In this document: piece after piece, positions 1 through 8,943 of the stretch
Numbering within the stretch: the first letter of the stretch is position 1
How the letters are laid out: each line of letters begins with the position of its first letter
Origin: an uncultured Fusobacteriaceae bacterium
GTDB taxonomy: Bacteria > Fusobacteriota > Fusobacteriia > Fusobacteriales > Fusobacteriaceae
Length of the DNA: 64,000 nucleotides
Reading direction: 5' to 3'
Assembly (NCBI GenBank): GCA_947038515.1
Contig: CAMQWJ010000005.1
Location: 1 to 64,000, forward strand
Program-made: the position numbers and the translations under genes
Notes under the pieces: generated by a model
Database searches by the model: none
Told to the model about the DNA's origin: nothing
The model's input: only the letters and a program-made list of their open reading frames with translations

Positions 1-55
1 GAGCAACTGACTTGTAATCAGTAGGTGGTTGGTTCGATTCCGACACAAGGCACCA
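1..55 (+). tRNA. tRNA-Thr (anticodon TGT), 5' end outside window
   Basis: Only the 3' part is present. It begins in the D stem, followed by the anticodon stem ACTGA/TCAGT with loop CTTGTAA (anticodon TGT, reading ACA), a T arm with GTTGG/CCGAC around TTCGATT, the 3' acceptor strand ACAAGGC, discriminator A and an encoded CCA at 53-55. The 5' acceptor strand lies upstream of the window, so its pairing could not be checked. Confidence 0.93.
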
Positions 56-60
56 TTTTT

Positions 61-143
61 GCGAGGGTGGCGGAATTGGCAGACGCACCAGACTTAGGAT
101 CTGGCGTTTCGACGTAAGGGTTCAAGTCCCTTCTCTCGCACCA
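61..143 (+). tRNA. tRNA-Leu (anticodon TAG)
   Basis: Complete 83-nt class II tRNA with encoded CCA. The acceptor strands GCGAGGG and CTCTCGC pair with one G-T. The anticodon stem CCAGA/TCTGG encloses CTTAGGA, giving anticodon TAG (Leu, CUA/CUG). A variable arm follows, then the T arm AGGG-TTCAAGT-CCCT. It lies five bases after the tRNA-Thr gene and is probably co-transcribed with it. Confidence 0.96.
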
Positions 144-185
144 AATTTAACCCGAATAAAATGATTTATTATAGAAAATAAATAA

Positions 186-220
186 AAGCTCTAATAGAAT
201 AAAACTATTAGAGCTTTTTT
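186..220 (+). terminator. Rho-independent terminator after the tRNA genes
   Basis: Perfect inverted repeat AAAGCTCTAATAG / CTATTAGAGCTTT with a 6-base loop, ending in a run of six T. It closes the tRNA operon before the TRAP transporter promoter. Confidence 0.88.
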
Positions 221-286
221 ACTTTGTTGATTTAAGGAAAAAATAATAAAGTTGGAAAACAAATATAATAACATAATGAAATCTTA

Positions 287-315
287 TTGACAAAAATAGA
301 AAAAAACTGTAATCT
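287..315 (+). promoter_or_regulatory. Promoter of the TRAP transporter operon
   Basis: Consensus -35 TTGACA at 287-292, a 17-bp spacer and -10 TAATCT at 310-315, about 50 bases before the dctP-type ATG. An upstream in-frame TTG start would coincide with this -35 box, which argues that translation starts at 365. Confidence 0.75.
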
Positions 316-364
316 AAAGCTAGATGAAATTTTAATTTTATTCATAAAAAAGTGGAGGGGAAAA

Positions 365-1393
365 ATGAAAAAATTAATGAAAGTACTATCGGTGGTATTG
401 TTAGGTGTATTTTTAACTGCTTGTGGTAGTAAAGAAAAAACTACAGCAACAGGTGAGAAAAAAGTAGAGAAAAAAGTAATTAAATTGAGTACTAAATTTG
501 TAGAAGAAGAGCAAAGTGCAAAAACGTTGCATATAGTAGCTAATAAAATTAATGAAAGATTAGAAGGGAAAGTTGAAATTCAAGTCTTTACAGGAGGACA
601 ATTACCAATAGGAAAAGATAGTATGGAACAAGTTGTAACAGGTGCCAATTGGATTTCTGTTGATGGTTTGAATTTTTTAGGAGATTATGTTCCTGATTAT
701 AATGCAATAGTAGGACCAATGTTATACAAAACATTTGACGAATATTTGGCAATGACTAAAAGTGAATTAGTAAAAAAATTAAATTCTGATGCAGAAGCAA
801 AAGGAATAAAAGTATTATCTCTAGATTATCTTTTTGGATTTAGAAGTATGTTAACAGGAAAAGAAATAAAAGTACCTGCTGATATGAAAGGACTAAAAAT
901 AAGAGTTCCTAATAGTCAGTTATATATGCTTACATTGGAAGCTATGGGAGCAAACCCTACACCATTACCTTTTACAGAAGTATATAGTGGAATTCAGCAA
1001 AAGGTTGTTGATGGTTTAGAAGGTTCTCTTATGAGTATATATGGAACAAAAATATATGAAGTTAGAAAGCAAATTTCATTAACAAATCACCTTTTAGGGG
1101 TATCTGGAATAGTTATTTCAACAAAAGTATGGAATACTTTAACTGAGGAAGAAAAAACTATAATTCAAGAAGAGTTTGATAAAGGTGCACTATATAACAC
1201 AGGAGAAACAGTTAAATTAGAAGAAGAATATAGAAAACAATTAGAAGGATATGGAGTTAAGTTTAACGAAGTTGATACTGAAGCTTTTAATACTGCAATT
1301 GTAGATGTATTTTCAAAGTTTCCTAAATGGACTCCAGGTATATATGATGAAATTACAAAAGAATTAAAAAAAATAAGAGAAGCCAAAAAATAA
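365..1393 (+). CDS. TRAP transporter solute-binding lipoprotein (DctP family)
   Basis: A 342-residue periplasmic binding protein that captures an organic acid and delivers it to the QM permease encoded next. The start at 365 follows a GGAGGGG ribosome site and opens a lipoprotein signal peptide with lipobox LTAC (Cys20), so the mature protein is lipid-anchored. The DctP/YiaO family signature is visible: the conserved arginine in GLKIRVPNS, followed by the stretch with PLPFTEVYSGIQQKVVDGLE. The substrate cannot be read from sequence; C4-dicarboxylates, 2-oxo acids and sugar acids are all possible. It is the first gene of an operon with genes for the small and large permeases. Confidence 0.92.
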   Translation: MKKLMKVLSVVLLGVFLTACGSKEKTTATGEKKVEKKVIKLSTKFVEEEQSAKTLHIVANKINERLEGKVEIQVFTGGQLPIGKDSMEQVVTGANWISVDGLNFLGDYVPDYNAIVGPMLYKTFDEYLAMTKSELVKKLNSDAEAKGIKVLSLDYLFGFRSMLTGKEIKVPADMKGLKIRVPNSQLYMLTLEAMGANPTPLPFTEVYSGIQQKVVDGLEGSLMSIYGTKIYEVRKQISLTNHLLGVSGIVISTKVWNTLTEEEKTIIQEEFDKGALYNTGETVKLEEEYRKQLEGYGVKFNEVDTEAFNTAIVDVFSKFPKWTPGIYDEITKELKKIREAKK

Positions 1394-1444
1394 AAGAACC
1401 AAAAAACCATTTATAGTTAATCAGTGTATTGTTAAGGGGGAGAA

Positions 1445-1933
1445 ATGGCGCAAAAAAATGAATTGGAAGCAGTAGTAGGAAGCTTTTTTATAAGTGTAAC
1501 CGTTATATTGGTTATAGTAAATGTCTTTCTTAGATATTTTGTGAAAATACAATTTTCTTGGATAGAAGAGGCTTCTGTTGGTTGCTTTATTTGGACAGTA
1601 TATTTAGGTGCTACAGCAGGCTACAGAAAAAAAAATCTTATTGGAGTGGATGCATTAACTAAGATATTACCTTTACAAGGAAAAAAAATTCTTAGATTAT
1701 TGACAGATATTTTATTAATAGTGTTGACTTTTACCATGGCGTATTTAAGTTTTAGATATACAATAGATTCAGATAAAATAACTTCTGCTCTTGAAATATC
1801 GTATGTATACATAAATAGTTCGTTGGCTATTTCTTTTGGATTAATGGCTTTATATTCAGTTGGATTCTTAGTAAGCGATATTATTAATTATAAAGATTTA
1901 GAAAATGAAAAAAAAAGTGAAGTGGTGATATAG
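1445..1933 (+). CDS. TRAP transporter small permease (DctQ family)
   Basis: A 162-residue protein with four predicted membrane segments, the usual size for DctQ-type small subunits, which pair with DctM to form the sodium-driven permease. The motif around residues 35-60, with FSWIEEASVG and the following FIWTVYLGA, is typical of DctQ. An AAGGGGGAGAA ribosome site precedes the ATG. The stop codon overlaps the GTG start of the next gene by one base (TAGTG), suggesting translational coupling of the two permease subunits. Confidence 0.9.
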   Translation: MAQKNELEAVVGSFFISVTVILVIVNVFLRYFVKIQFSWIEEASVGCFIWTVYLGATAGYRKKNLIGVDALTKILPLQGKKILRLLTDILLIVLTFTMAYLSFRYTIDSDKITSALEISYVYINSSLAISFGLMALYSVGFLVSDIINYKDLENEKKSEVVI

Positions 1934-3228
1934 TGGAATCTCTAATACCTGTAATAATATTATTTGTTTTATTCTTTTTAAATATTCCTATTGCTTTTGC
2001 TCTAATAGGATCTTCGTTGTATTATTTTATATTTCAAAATGATGCAATACCAGTTAATAATGTAATTCAAAACTTTGTAACTTCTGTAGAATCTTTTCCT
2101 TATTTAGCCGTACCTTTCTTTATAATGGTAGGCTCTGTAATGAATTTTTCTGGGATTAGTTCAAGTTTAATGAAAATGGCTGAGGTTTTAACAGGTCATA
2201 TGAAAGGGGGATTAGCCCAAGTTAATGTCCTTCTTAGTGCTATGATGGGGGGTATTTCAGGTTCCGCAAATGCAGATGCTGCAATGCAGTCTAAAATACT
2301 TGTTCCAGAAATGGTGAAAAGAAATTATTCCAAATCATTCTCTGCAGCAGTAACAGCAGCCTCTTCATCAATAAGTCCGGTTATTCCTCCAGGAACAAAC
2401 TTGATTATTTATGCATTGATTGCCAATGTATCAGTAGCAAAAATGTTTATGGCAGGATATACACCAGGAATATTGATGACAGTAGCTTTAATGTTGGTAG
2501 TTCGTATTATTTCTAAGAAAAGAGGGTATTTACCCACACGAGAGAAAAGAGCTACAATGAAAGAAATTTTATTACAAGCTAAAGAATCAATATGGGCACT
2601 TTTAATTCCTTTTGGAATCATACTTGGAATGAGATTTGGAGTATTTACTCCAACTGAAGCAGGGGGAGTAGCAGTACTTTTTTGTTTTGTAGTTGGTGCA
2701 TTTATTTATAAGACACTTAGATGGAGTCATATTCCAATTATATTAAAAGATACTGTATATGGAACAGGTTCTGTAATGATATTGATAATAGGTGCAAAAG
2801 TTTTTGGCTATTATCTAACTTTAGAAAGAATTCCACAAATTATTACTAATTTTTTAGTTGGTTTTACTGATAATAGAATAGTATTATTATTAATAATTAA
2901 TTTACTATTATTATTTGTAGGGATGTTTTTAGAAGGGGGAGCAGCTCTTGTAATATTAGCCCCACTTCTTGTTCCAGCAGTTAAAAATATAGGAATAGAT
3001 CCTATTCATTTTGGTGTTATCATAATTGTTAATATTATGATTGGAGGGATAACTCCTCCTTTTGGATCCATGATGTTTACGACCTGTACCATTGTCGGCG
3101 TGGAACTCAACGATTTCTTAAAAGAAATTATACCATTTATAATTGCATTATTAATTGTGCTAGGAATAGTTACTTATTCTGAAACTCTAACTCTATTCTT
3201 ACCAAACTTATTGTATTCAACACCGTAA
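1933..3228 (+). CDS. TRAP transporter large permease (DctM family)
   Basis: A 431-residue polytopic membrane protein of normal DctM length (about 425-440), the transport channel of the tripartite system. Family motifs include VPFFIMVGSVM near the N-terminus, GGISGSANADAA, SSSISPVIPPGTNLIIY and the C-terminal half motif GGITPPFGSMMF. It starts with GTG overlapping the dctQ stop. A stretch of about 50 bp at 3064-3117 uses GC-rich codons unlike the rest of the gene (see findings). The protein reading frame is unaffected there and matches the family. Confidence 0.93.
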   Translation: MESLIPVIILFVLFFLNIPIAFALIGSSLYYFIFQNDAIPVNNVIQNFVTSVESFPYLAVPFFIMVGSVMNFSGISSSLMKMAEVLTGHMKGGLAQVNVLLSAMMGGISGSANADAAMQSKILVPEMVKRNYSKSFSAAVTAASSSISPVIPPGTNLIIYALIANVSVAKMFMAGYTPGILMTVALMLVVRIISKKRGYLPTREKRATMKEILLQAKESIWALLIPFGIILGMRFGVFTPTEAGGVAVLFCFVVGAFIYKTLRWSHIPIILKDTVYGTGSVMILIIGAKVFGYYLTLERIPQIITNFLVGFTDNRIVLLLIINLLLLFVGMFLEGGAALVILAPLLVPAVKNIGIDPIHFGVIIIVNIMIGGITPPFGSMMFTTCTIVGVELNDFLKEIIPFIIALLIVLGIVTYSETLTLFLPNLLYSTP

Positions 3229-3241
3229 TGAGGAGGATCAA

Positions 3242-4309
3242 ATGTTAAAAAGAAATTTTTTATTTTGTTTGATTTTACCATTATTAGCGATAGGATGTGT
3301 TAGCATGGAAGGGAAACCTAAAAAAATTGTCATAGCTCATAGAGGTGCAAGTGGTTATTTACCAGAGCATACACTTGAGTCTAAAGCGTTAGCTTTTGCA
3401 CAGGGGGCGGACTATTTGGAACAAGACCTTGCAATGACTAAAGATAACAAATTAATAGTAATTCATGACCATTTTCTAGACCAATTGACAGATGTTGCTA
3501 CAAAGTATCCGTCAAGAGCTAGAAAAGATGGTAGATATTATGTTATAGATTTCACTTTAGATGAGATTAGAACACTTGAAATGACTGAAAATTTTAAAAT
3601 AGTAGCTGGAAAGCAAGTTTTAGTATATCCGGAGAGATTTCCTCTTTGGAAATCAAATTTTAAAATTCATACTTTTGAAGAAGAATTAGAATTTATTCAA
3701 GGATTAGAAAAGACAACAGGTAAAAAAATAGGTATATATCCAGAAATAAAAGCTCCATGGTTACATCATCAAGAGGGAAAAGATATTGCTATGGAAGCAT
3801 TAAAAGTTTTGAAAAAATATGGGTATACAACTAGAGCTGATTTAGTATATTTTCAAACATTTGATTATAATGAATTGAAAAGAGTTAAGACAGAGCTATT
3901 ACCACAGTTAGGGATGGATATAAAATTAGTTCAACTTGTAGCTTATACAGATTGGAAAGAAACACAAGAGAAAAATCAAAAAAATGAATGGATAAATTAT
4001 AGTTATGATTGGATGTTTACAGAGAAAGGAATCAAAGAAATATCAAAATATGCTGATGGAATGGGTCCGGCTTGGTATATGTTAATAGATGAGAAGAATT
4101 CTAAAATAAATGATATAAAAATAACATCATTAGGTTCTTATATCCTTAAAGAAAAATTAGAATTACATCCATATACAGTAAGAAAAGATGCATTATCTAA
4201 TATTTTTAAAAATGTTGATGAGATGTATGATGCTGTTTTAAATAAAGCTGGTTCAACAGGTATTTTTACTGATTTTCCTGACACAGGAGTAAAATTTTTA
4301 GAAAAATAA
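3242..4309 (+). CDS. Glycerophosphodiester phosphodiesterase, lipoprotein (GlpQ-like)
   Basis: A 355-residue GDPD-family enzyme predicted to hydrolyse glycerophosphodiesters to sn-glycerol-3-phosphate and an alcohol at the periplasmic face of a membrane. The N-terminus is a lipoprotein signal ending LAIGC (Cys19). Catalytic residues of the TIM-barrel family are present: HRGASG with His33, the metal ligands Glu60 and Asp62 (YLEQDL), and His75 in IHDH. Near-full-length similarity to GlpQ is suggested by the later PEIKAPWLHHQEGKD segment. It starts 13 bases after dctM behind AGGAGG, so it is probably in the TRAP operon; a functional link to that transporter is only an inference. Confidence 0.9.
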   Translation: MLKRNFLFCLILPLLAIGCVSMEGKPKKIVIAHRGASGYLPEHTLESKALAFAQGADYLEQDLAMTKDNKLIVIHDHFLDQLTDVATKYPSRARKDGRYYVIDFTLDEIRTLEMTENFKIVAGKQVLVYPERFPLWKSNFKIHTFEEELEFIQGLEKTTGKKIGIYPEIKAPWLHHQEGKDIAMEALKVLKKYGYTTRADLVYFQTFDYNELKRVKTELLPQLGMDIKLVQLVAYTDWKETQEKNQKNEWINYSYDWMFTEKGIKEISKYADGMGPAWYMLIDEKNSKINDIKITSLGSYILKEKLELHPYTVRKDALSNIFKNVDEMYDAVLNKAGSTGIFTDFPDTGVKFLEK

Positions 4310-4327
4310 AAAAGGGTTGTGTAAAGA

Positions 4328-4807
4328 ATGGAAATAACTGATTTGGTAATGAGATTATTAATTTCTGCTTTAGTAGGTGGGGCTATTGGTTTGGAGAGAG
4401 AGTTGAGAAGTAAATCAGCTGGATTTATAACGATAACTTTAGTCTGCTTAGGGGCTACAATTGTAGCCTTAATACAAGAGGAAATGCTAGCTCGTGAAGT
4501 TAAATTAATTCTTGAGAATAGTGCAATGTCTCAAGTTTTAAAATTTGATACAACAAGATTGAGTGCTCAAGTTATTTCTGGAGTTGGTTTTATTGGCGGT
4601 GGAAGTATAATTTATGCTAAAGATAAAGTTCATGGAATAACAACTGCAGCTATACTTTGGATTTCTGCTTGTATTGGTCTAGCAATAGGGTATGGATTTA
4701 TAGTTTTGACAATAATGTCTGTGTTATTGGTTTTAATAATCATGATTCTTATGAAAAGTTTTGAAAAAAAAGTTATCTATAAATTAAAAAAAAGAATGTT
4801 GAAATAA
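4328..4807 (+). CDS. MgtC/SapB-family membrane protein
   Basis: A 159-residue inner-membrane protein with about four hydrophobic segments. The MgtC/SapB signature is clear: GGAIGLERELRSKSAGF near residue 17, then VISGVGFIGGGSI and the ITTAAILWISACIGLAIG stretch. The soluble C-terminal domain of Salmonella MgtC is missing, as in the shorter SapB-type members. Roles proposed for the family are Mg2+ limitation and membrane-potential homeostasis; the role here is unknown. It is the last gene before a strong terminator. Confidence 0.88.
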   Translation: MEITDLVMRLLISALVGGAIGLERELRSKSAGFITITLVCLGATIVALIQEEMLAREVKLILENSAMSQVLKFDTTRLSAQVISGVGFIGGGSIIYAKDKVHGITTAAILWISACIGLAIGYGFIVLTIMSVLLVLIIMILMKSFEKKVIYKLKKRMLK

Positions 4808-4828
4808 AAATAATATTTTAGATGACTA

Positions 4829-4868
4829 AAAAAGTGTTTGTATCCCAAGGGACAAATACTTTTTTTTT
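4829..4868 (+). terminator. Rho-independent terminator
   Basis: The stem AAGTGTTTGT(AT)CCC / GGGACAAATACTT has a two-base bulge and one G-T pair, followed by nine T. It ends the TRAP-glpQ-mgtC transcription unit. Confidence 0.88.
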
Positions 4869-4900
4869 ATTAAAAATTAAATATTAGAAAAGAAAAGAGT

Positions 4901-4949
4901 GGAAAATAGAATGATATAGTTGTACTTTTTTCGAGAACTTCTATTTTCC
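4901..4949. repeat. 11-bp inverted repeat next to the ktrB promoter
   Basis: The arms GGAAAATAGAA (4901-4911) and TTCTATTTTCC (4939-4949) are perfect inverse complements separated by 27 bases. The right arm directly abuts the -35 box at 4950. Because it lies upstream of the predicted transcript it is more likely a protein-binding site than an RNA structure for that promoter. Confidence 0.55.
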
Positions 4950-4978
4950 TTGAAAGAAAACCTAAAATAGGGTATAAT
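4950..4978 (+). promoter_or_regulatory. Promoter of ktrB-ktrA
   Basis: TTGAAA at 4950-4955, a 17-bp spacer, TATAAT at 4973-4978, about 35 bases before the ATG. It lies between a terminator and the gene, so it is the obvious start of this unit. Confidence 0.85.
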
Positions 4979-5012
4979 ATTAGAAGAATTTAACAAAAAA
5001 ATAGGAGCTTTT

Positions 5013-6368
5013 ATGAATATAAAAACAATTAAAGAATGGATTGATAATTTATCTTCATCAAGGAAGATGATATTAGGTTTTTTATCCTCAACAATTATAG
5101 GAAGTTTTGTTTTGATGCTACCATTTGCATTGCAAGAGGGTGAGACACTAAATTTATTAGAGTCTCTTTTTATAATAACATCTGCAATTTGTGTGACGGG
5201 ACTCTCAGTTGTGGACGTAAGTAAAGTGTTTACCCCGGCTGGACAAATGGTTATTCTTATATTTATTCAATTGGGTGGATTAGGAGTTATGACATTTTCG
5301 TCCTTAATATTTGTAATTGCAGGGAAAAGAATGACTTATGAGGATAGAGTTGTTTTAAAAGATGAAAGAAATGCTGATGATAGTGAGGAAATAAGTTCTT
5401 TCTTAAAAAAAATAGTTTACACTGTTGTTTTTATAGAAAGTATAGGAGGAATATTATTAACTTATATTTTTATGAAAGAGCTAAATTTTTCTTTTCAGAA
5501 GGCATTGTTTTATGGAGTTTTTCACTCTATTTCTGCATTCTGTAATGCAGGTTTTTCTCTTTTTACCAATGGTTTAGAGGGGTTTTCTCAAAATATAATG
5601 CTTAATTTAACAATTTCATATTTAATTATATTAGGTGGAATAGGTTTTGCAGTAATAACTTCTTTTGTAACAGTAATAAGAAAAGATATTAATCGTTTCA
5701 ACTTAACTTCAAAATTAGCTATCCTTATATCAATAATATTAACTTTTGGTGGAACAGTTTTATTTCTTTTAATGGAATACAACAATCCATCTTCAATTGG
5801 TGATATGGGGTTCTTAGAGAAGTTGACTGTTTCATTTTTTCAAAGTGTAACAACAAGAACAGCTGGATTTAATACAGTACCTTTAGCTAATCTTGAATCA
5901 GGAACAGTCTTTTTATTCTTGATTTTAATGTTTATAGGAGCATCTCCAGGTTCAGCAGGTGGAGGAATAAAGACTACAACAATAGGTGTAATTGCTTTCT
6001 ATGTAATTGGAGTAGTAAAGGGAAGAAAGCAAACAGAACTATTCAATAGACGAATAGGATGGGAGATAATAAATAGAGCAGTATCTGTATTATTTTTAAG
6101 TATACTATATATAAGTATAATTACTATAATAATTTTAACAATAGAATCATTTGATTTTGAAAAAGTAATATTTGAAGTAATATCAGCTTTTGCAACAGTA
6201 GGATTGACATTGGGAATAACTCCAGATTTACATTGGTTTTCCAAGGTGCTAATAATCATTACAATGTTTGTAGGTCGTTTAGGTCCATTAACTTTTGCTC
6301 TTGCAATTGGTGAGAGTAAGAAAAAAGAGGAATATGAATACCCGAAAGAAAATATATTAGTAGGATAG
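5013..6368 (+). CDS. ktrB: Potassium uptake protein, TrkH/KtrB family
   Basis: A 451-residue ion-conducting subunit of a Trk/Ktr potassium transporter. Four pore-loop repeats are visible, each with the filter glycine: SAICVTGLS (about residue 60), SAFCNAGFS (about 177), TTRTAGFNT (about 286) and SAFATVGLT (about 395). The length suits KtrB (about 440-455) better than the longer TrkH. It starts after AGGAG and is followed 15 bases later by the regulatory subunit gene, so the two form a bicistronic K+ uptake system. Confidence 0.93.
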   Translation: MNIKTIKEWIDNLSSSRKMILGFLSSTIIGSFVLMLPFALQEGETLNLLESLFIITSAICVTGLSVVDVSKVFTPAGQMVILIFIQLGGLGVMTFSSLIFVIAGKRMTYEDRVVLKDERNADDSEEISSFLKKIVYTVVFIESIGGILLTYIFMKELNFSFQKALFYGVFHSISAFCNAGFSLFTNGLEGFSQNIMLNLTISYLIILGGIGFAVITSFVTVIRKDINRFNLTSKLAILISIILTFGGTVLFLLMEYNNPSSIGDMGFLEKLTVSFFQSVTTRTAGFNTVPLANLESGTVFLFLILMFIGASPGSAGGGIKTTTIGVIAFYVIGVVKGRKQTELFNRRIGWEIINRAVSVLFLSILYISIITIIILTIESFDFEKVIFEVISAFATVGLTLGITPDLHWFSKVLIIITMFVGRLGPLTFALAIGESKKKEEYEYPKENILVG

Positions 6369-6383
6369 CATAGAGGAGGAAAT

Positions 6384-7040
6384 GTGAAGCAATATTTAGT
6401 AGTAGGTTTAGGAAGATTTGGAAGTAGTGTTGCACAAACTTTATATGAATCAAATGAAGAGGTTTTGGCATTAGATAATAGAGGTACAGTAATTCAAGAA
6501 GCTATAAATCAAAAAATAGTTGATAATGCAGTTACAGTGGATGCAACTGATAGTGGAGCTTTGGTACAATTAGGAGCTGGAGACTATGATGTAGCATTTG
6601 TATGTATAGGTGCTATTGAGGAAAGTATTATGGTTACTTTAAATTTAAAAGAATTAGGAATAAAAAAAATTATAGTAAAAGCTATGTCGAAAAGTCACGG
6701 AAAAGTTTTAGCAAAAATAGGTGCTAATAAAGTAATTTATCCAGAAGAATATATGGGGCGTCGAGTGGCACAAATGGCTATGGAACCTAATTTTATAGAG
6801 CATGTTCGTTTCTCATCTGAATTCTTATTAGTGGAAATAAAAGCAGCCTCAATTTTCTGGGATAAAACATTAGAAGAATCAGAAATTAGAAAAACATATA
6901 ATGCAACTGTTGTTGGGATAAAGAAAGAGGATGAAAGTTTCCAAGCTAATCCAAGTGCTTTTACAATAATTGAAAAAGGTGATATCTTGGTAATGATAAC
7001 TAATTCTAAGACAGCTGAAATATTAGAAAATTTAAAATAA
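6384..7040 (+). CDS. ktrA: Potassium uptake regulatory subunit, TrkA/KtrA family
   Basis: A 218-residue cytoplasmic RCK protein that gates KtrB. The N-terminal Rossmann domain carries GLGRFG (Gly8, Gly10, Gly13), with the RCK segment continuing through VKAMSKSHGKVLAKIGANKVIYPE. A TrkA-C domain occupies roughly residues 140-218. The start is GTG at 6384 after AGAGGAGGAA. An ATG two bases upstream, in another frame, is followed at once by TGA, giving an ATGTGA start-stop overlap with the real GTG. Confidence 0.93.
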   Translation: MKQYLVVGLGRFGSSVAQTLYESNEEVLALDNRGTVIQEAINQKIVDNAVTVDATDSGALVQLGAGDYDVAFVCIGAIEESIMVTLNLKELGIKKIIVKAMSKSHGKVLAKIGANKVIYPEEYMGRRVAQMAMEPNFIEHVRFSSEFLLVEIKAASIFWDKTLEESEIRKTYNATVVGIKKEDESFQANPSAFTIIEKGDILVMITNSKTAEILENLK

Positions 7041-7055
7041 AGAAGGTGAATAAAT

Positions 7056-8942
7056 ATGCAGGTTTTTGATATAATAGTAGTTGGAGCTGGTCATGCTGGA
7101 TGTGAAGCAGCGTTGTCTGGAGCAAGAATGGGGATGAAAACAGCTATTTTTAGTATAACTTTGGATAATATAGGTACCATGTCTTGTAATCCTTCCATTG
7201 GTGGACCTGCAAAATCTCATCTAGTGAAAGAATTAGATGCTCTTGGTGGAGAAATGGCAAGAAATATAGATAAAACCAGTATTCAAGTTAGAGTTTTGAA
7301 TACGAAAAAAGGCCCAGCAGTAAGATCTTTGAGAGCCCAAGCTGATAAGCAAATGTATAAAAATGAAATGAAAATTACGATTGAAAATACTGAAAATTTG
7401 GAACCTATTCAAGGAATAGTTACAGAGATTATATATGAGGGTAAAAAAGCCATAGGGGTTAGAACAAAAGAGGGTATGGAATATCATTCAAAAACAGTAA
7501 TTTTAGCCACTGGAACTTTTATGCGAGGATTAATTCATATTGGTTCAAAAACAGTAAAAGGTGGAAGAATGGGAGAACTTTCTTCTGAAGAATTATCATT
7601 ATCTCTTTTGGAAGGTGGTCTAAATCTGGGACGATTTAAGACAGGGACACCTGCTAGAATAGATGCAAAAACTATTAATTATAGTGCAGTTGAAGAACAA
7701 CCTGGAGATAGTAAAATACTGAAATTTTCTAATAGAACAACATTGGAAGAGATGAGTAATAGAAAAACAATATCATGCTATATAACATATACTAATCCTC
7801 AAGTCCATGAAACTATTATTTCTAATAAGGATAGATCTCCTTTATTTAATGGGACAATAGGAGGGACAGGACCACGTTATTGTCCATCAATAGAAGATAA
7901 AATTTTTAGATATATGGATAAAGATAGACATCATATTTTTTTAGAAAAGGAAGGATATGATACAAATGAAGTATATGTAGGTGGTCTTTCAACATCTTTG
8001 CCACCAGATGTTCAGTATAAAATGTTGCATGAGATAAATGGACTAGAAAATGCTAGAATTATGCGTTATGGATATGCTATTGAATATGATTACGTTGATC
8101 CCCAAGAATTAACATATACTCTAGAGAGTAAAAAAATAGAAAATTTATTTTTAGCAGGACAAATTAATGGAACGTCAGGATATGAAGAGGCAGCAGTTCA
8201 AGGATTAATGGCTGGAATAAATGCTGCTAGAAAAATCCAAGGAAAGGAACCTATTGTCCTTGATAGAGCAGATTCATACATTGGAACACTTATTGATGAT
8301 TTAGTATCCAAAGGAACAAATGAACCGTATAGAATGTTCACAGCTCGAAGTGAGTATAGATTACTCCTAAGAGAAGATAATGCAGATTTACGTCTATCAA
8401 AGATAGGATATGAAGTTGGCTTATTAGAAAAAAAAGAATATGAGAAAACTTTGGAAAAAGAAAAAAATGTTCATGAAATTATAGAAAAGTTAAAAACAAC
8501 TTTCGTTGGTAGTCGAAACTCAAGGGTGAATGAAGTTCTGATAAGAGTTGGAGAAACAGAACTTAAATCAGGCTTGACACTGTTTGAAATTTTGAAAAGA
8601 CCAGAAGTTAAGTATCAAGATATAAAATATATTTCTGAATTAATTGAAGGATTAACATTGGAGAATTTTTGTGAAGATACAGAATATCAAATTGAAGTTC
8701 AAGTAAAATATTCTGGTTACATAGAAAGATCTTTAAAAATGATAGAAAAGCATAAAAGTTTAGAAAATAAAAAAATTCCTAAGGATATAGACTATGATTC
8801 TATTGGTAGTATTCCAAAAGAAGGAAAAGATAAGTTGAAAAAAATACGTCCTATGAATATAGGGCAGGCAACACGAATATCAGGAGTAACACCGGCAGAT
8901 ATTCAAGTCCTATTAATTCATTTGAAGATGAAGGAGAGTTAG
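7056..8942 (+). CDS. mnmG: tRNA uridine-5-carboxymethylaminomethyl synthesis enzyme MnmG
   Basis: The FAD-binding partner of MnmE, which makes cmnm5 at U34 of tRNAs. The 628-residue length is standard. Visible features are the N-terminal FAD motif GAGHAG (residues 10-15), CNPSIGG, the segment [18 protein letters not shown], and the C-terminal helical domain ending in the typical [16 protein letters not shown]. It overlaps nothing and is followed after one base by rsmG, the classic gidA-gidB pair. Confidence 0.97.
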   Translation: MQVFDIIVVGAGHAGCEAALSGARMGMKTAIFSITLDNIGTMSCNPSIGGPAKSHLVKELDALGGEMARNIDKTSIQVRVLNTKKGPAVRSLRAQADKQMYKNEMKITIENTENLEPIQGIVTEIIYEGKKAIGVRTKEGMEYHSKTVILATGTFMRGLIHIGSKTVKGGRMGELSSEELSLSLLEGGLNLGRFKTGTPARIDAKTINYSAVEEQPGDSKILKFSNRTTLEEMSNRKTISCYITYTNPQVHETIISNKDRSPLFNGTIGGTGPRYCPSIEDKIFRYMDKDRHHIFLEKEGYDTNEVYVGGLSTSLPPDVQYKMLHEINGLENARIMRYGYAIEYDYVDPQELTYTLESKKIENLFLAGQINGTSGYEEAAVQGLMAGINAARKIQGKEPIVLDRADSYIGTLIDDLVSKGTNEPYRMFTARSEYRLLLREDNADLRLSKIGYEVGLLEKKEYEKTLEKEKNVHEIIEKLKTTFVGSRNSRVNEVLIRVGETELKSGLTLFEILKRPEVKYQDIKYISELIEGLTLENFCEDTEYQIEVQVKYSGYIERSLKMIEKHKSLENKKIPKDIDYDSIGSIPKEGKDKLKKIRPMNIGQATRISGVTPADIQVLLIHLKMKES

Positions 8943-8943
8943 A

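Noticed and set aside
287-364. An in-frame extension of the dctP-type gene starting with TTG at 287
   Set aside because: The TTG is the -35 box of a good promoter, and the lipoprotein signal peptide starts at the ATG at 365 behind GGAGGGG.
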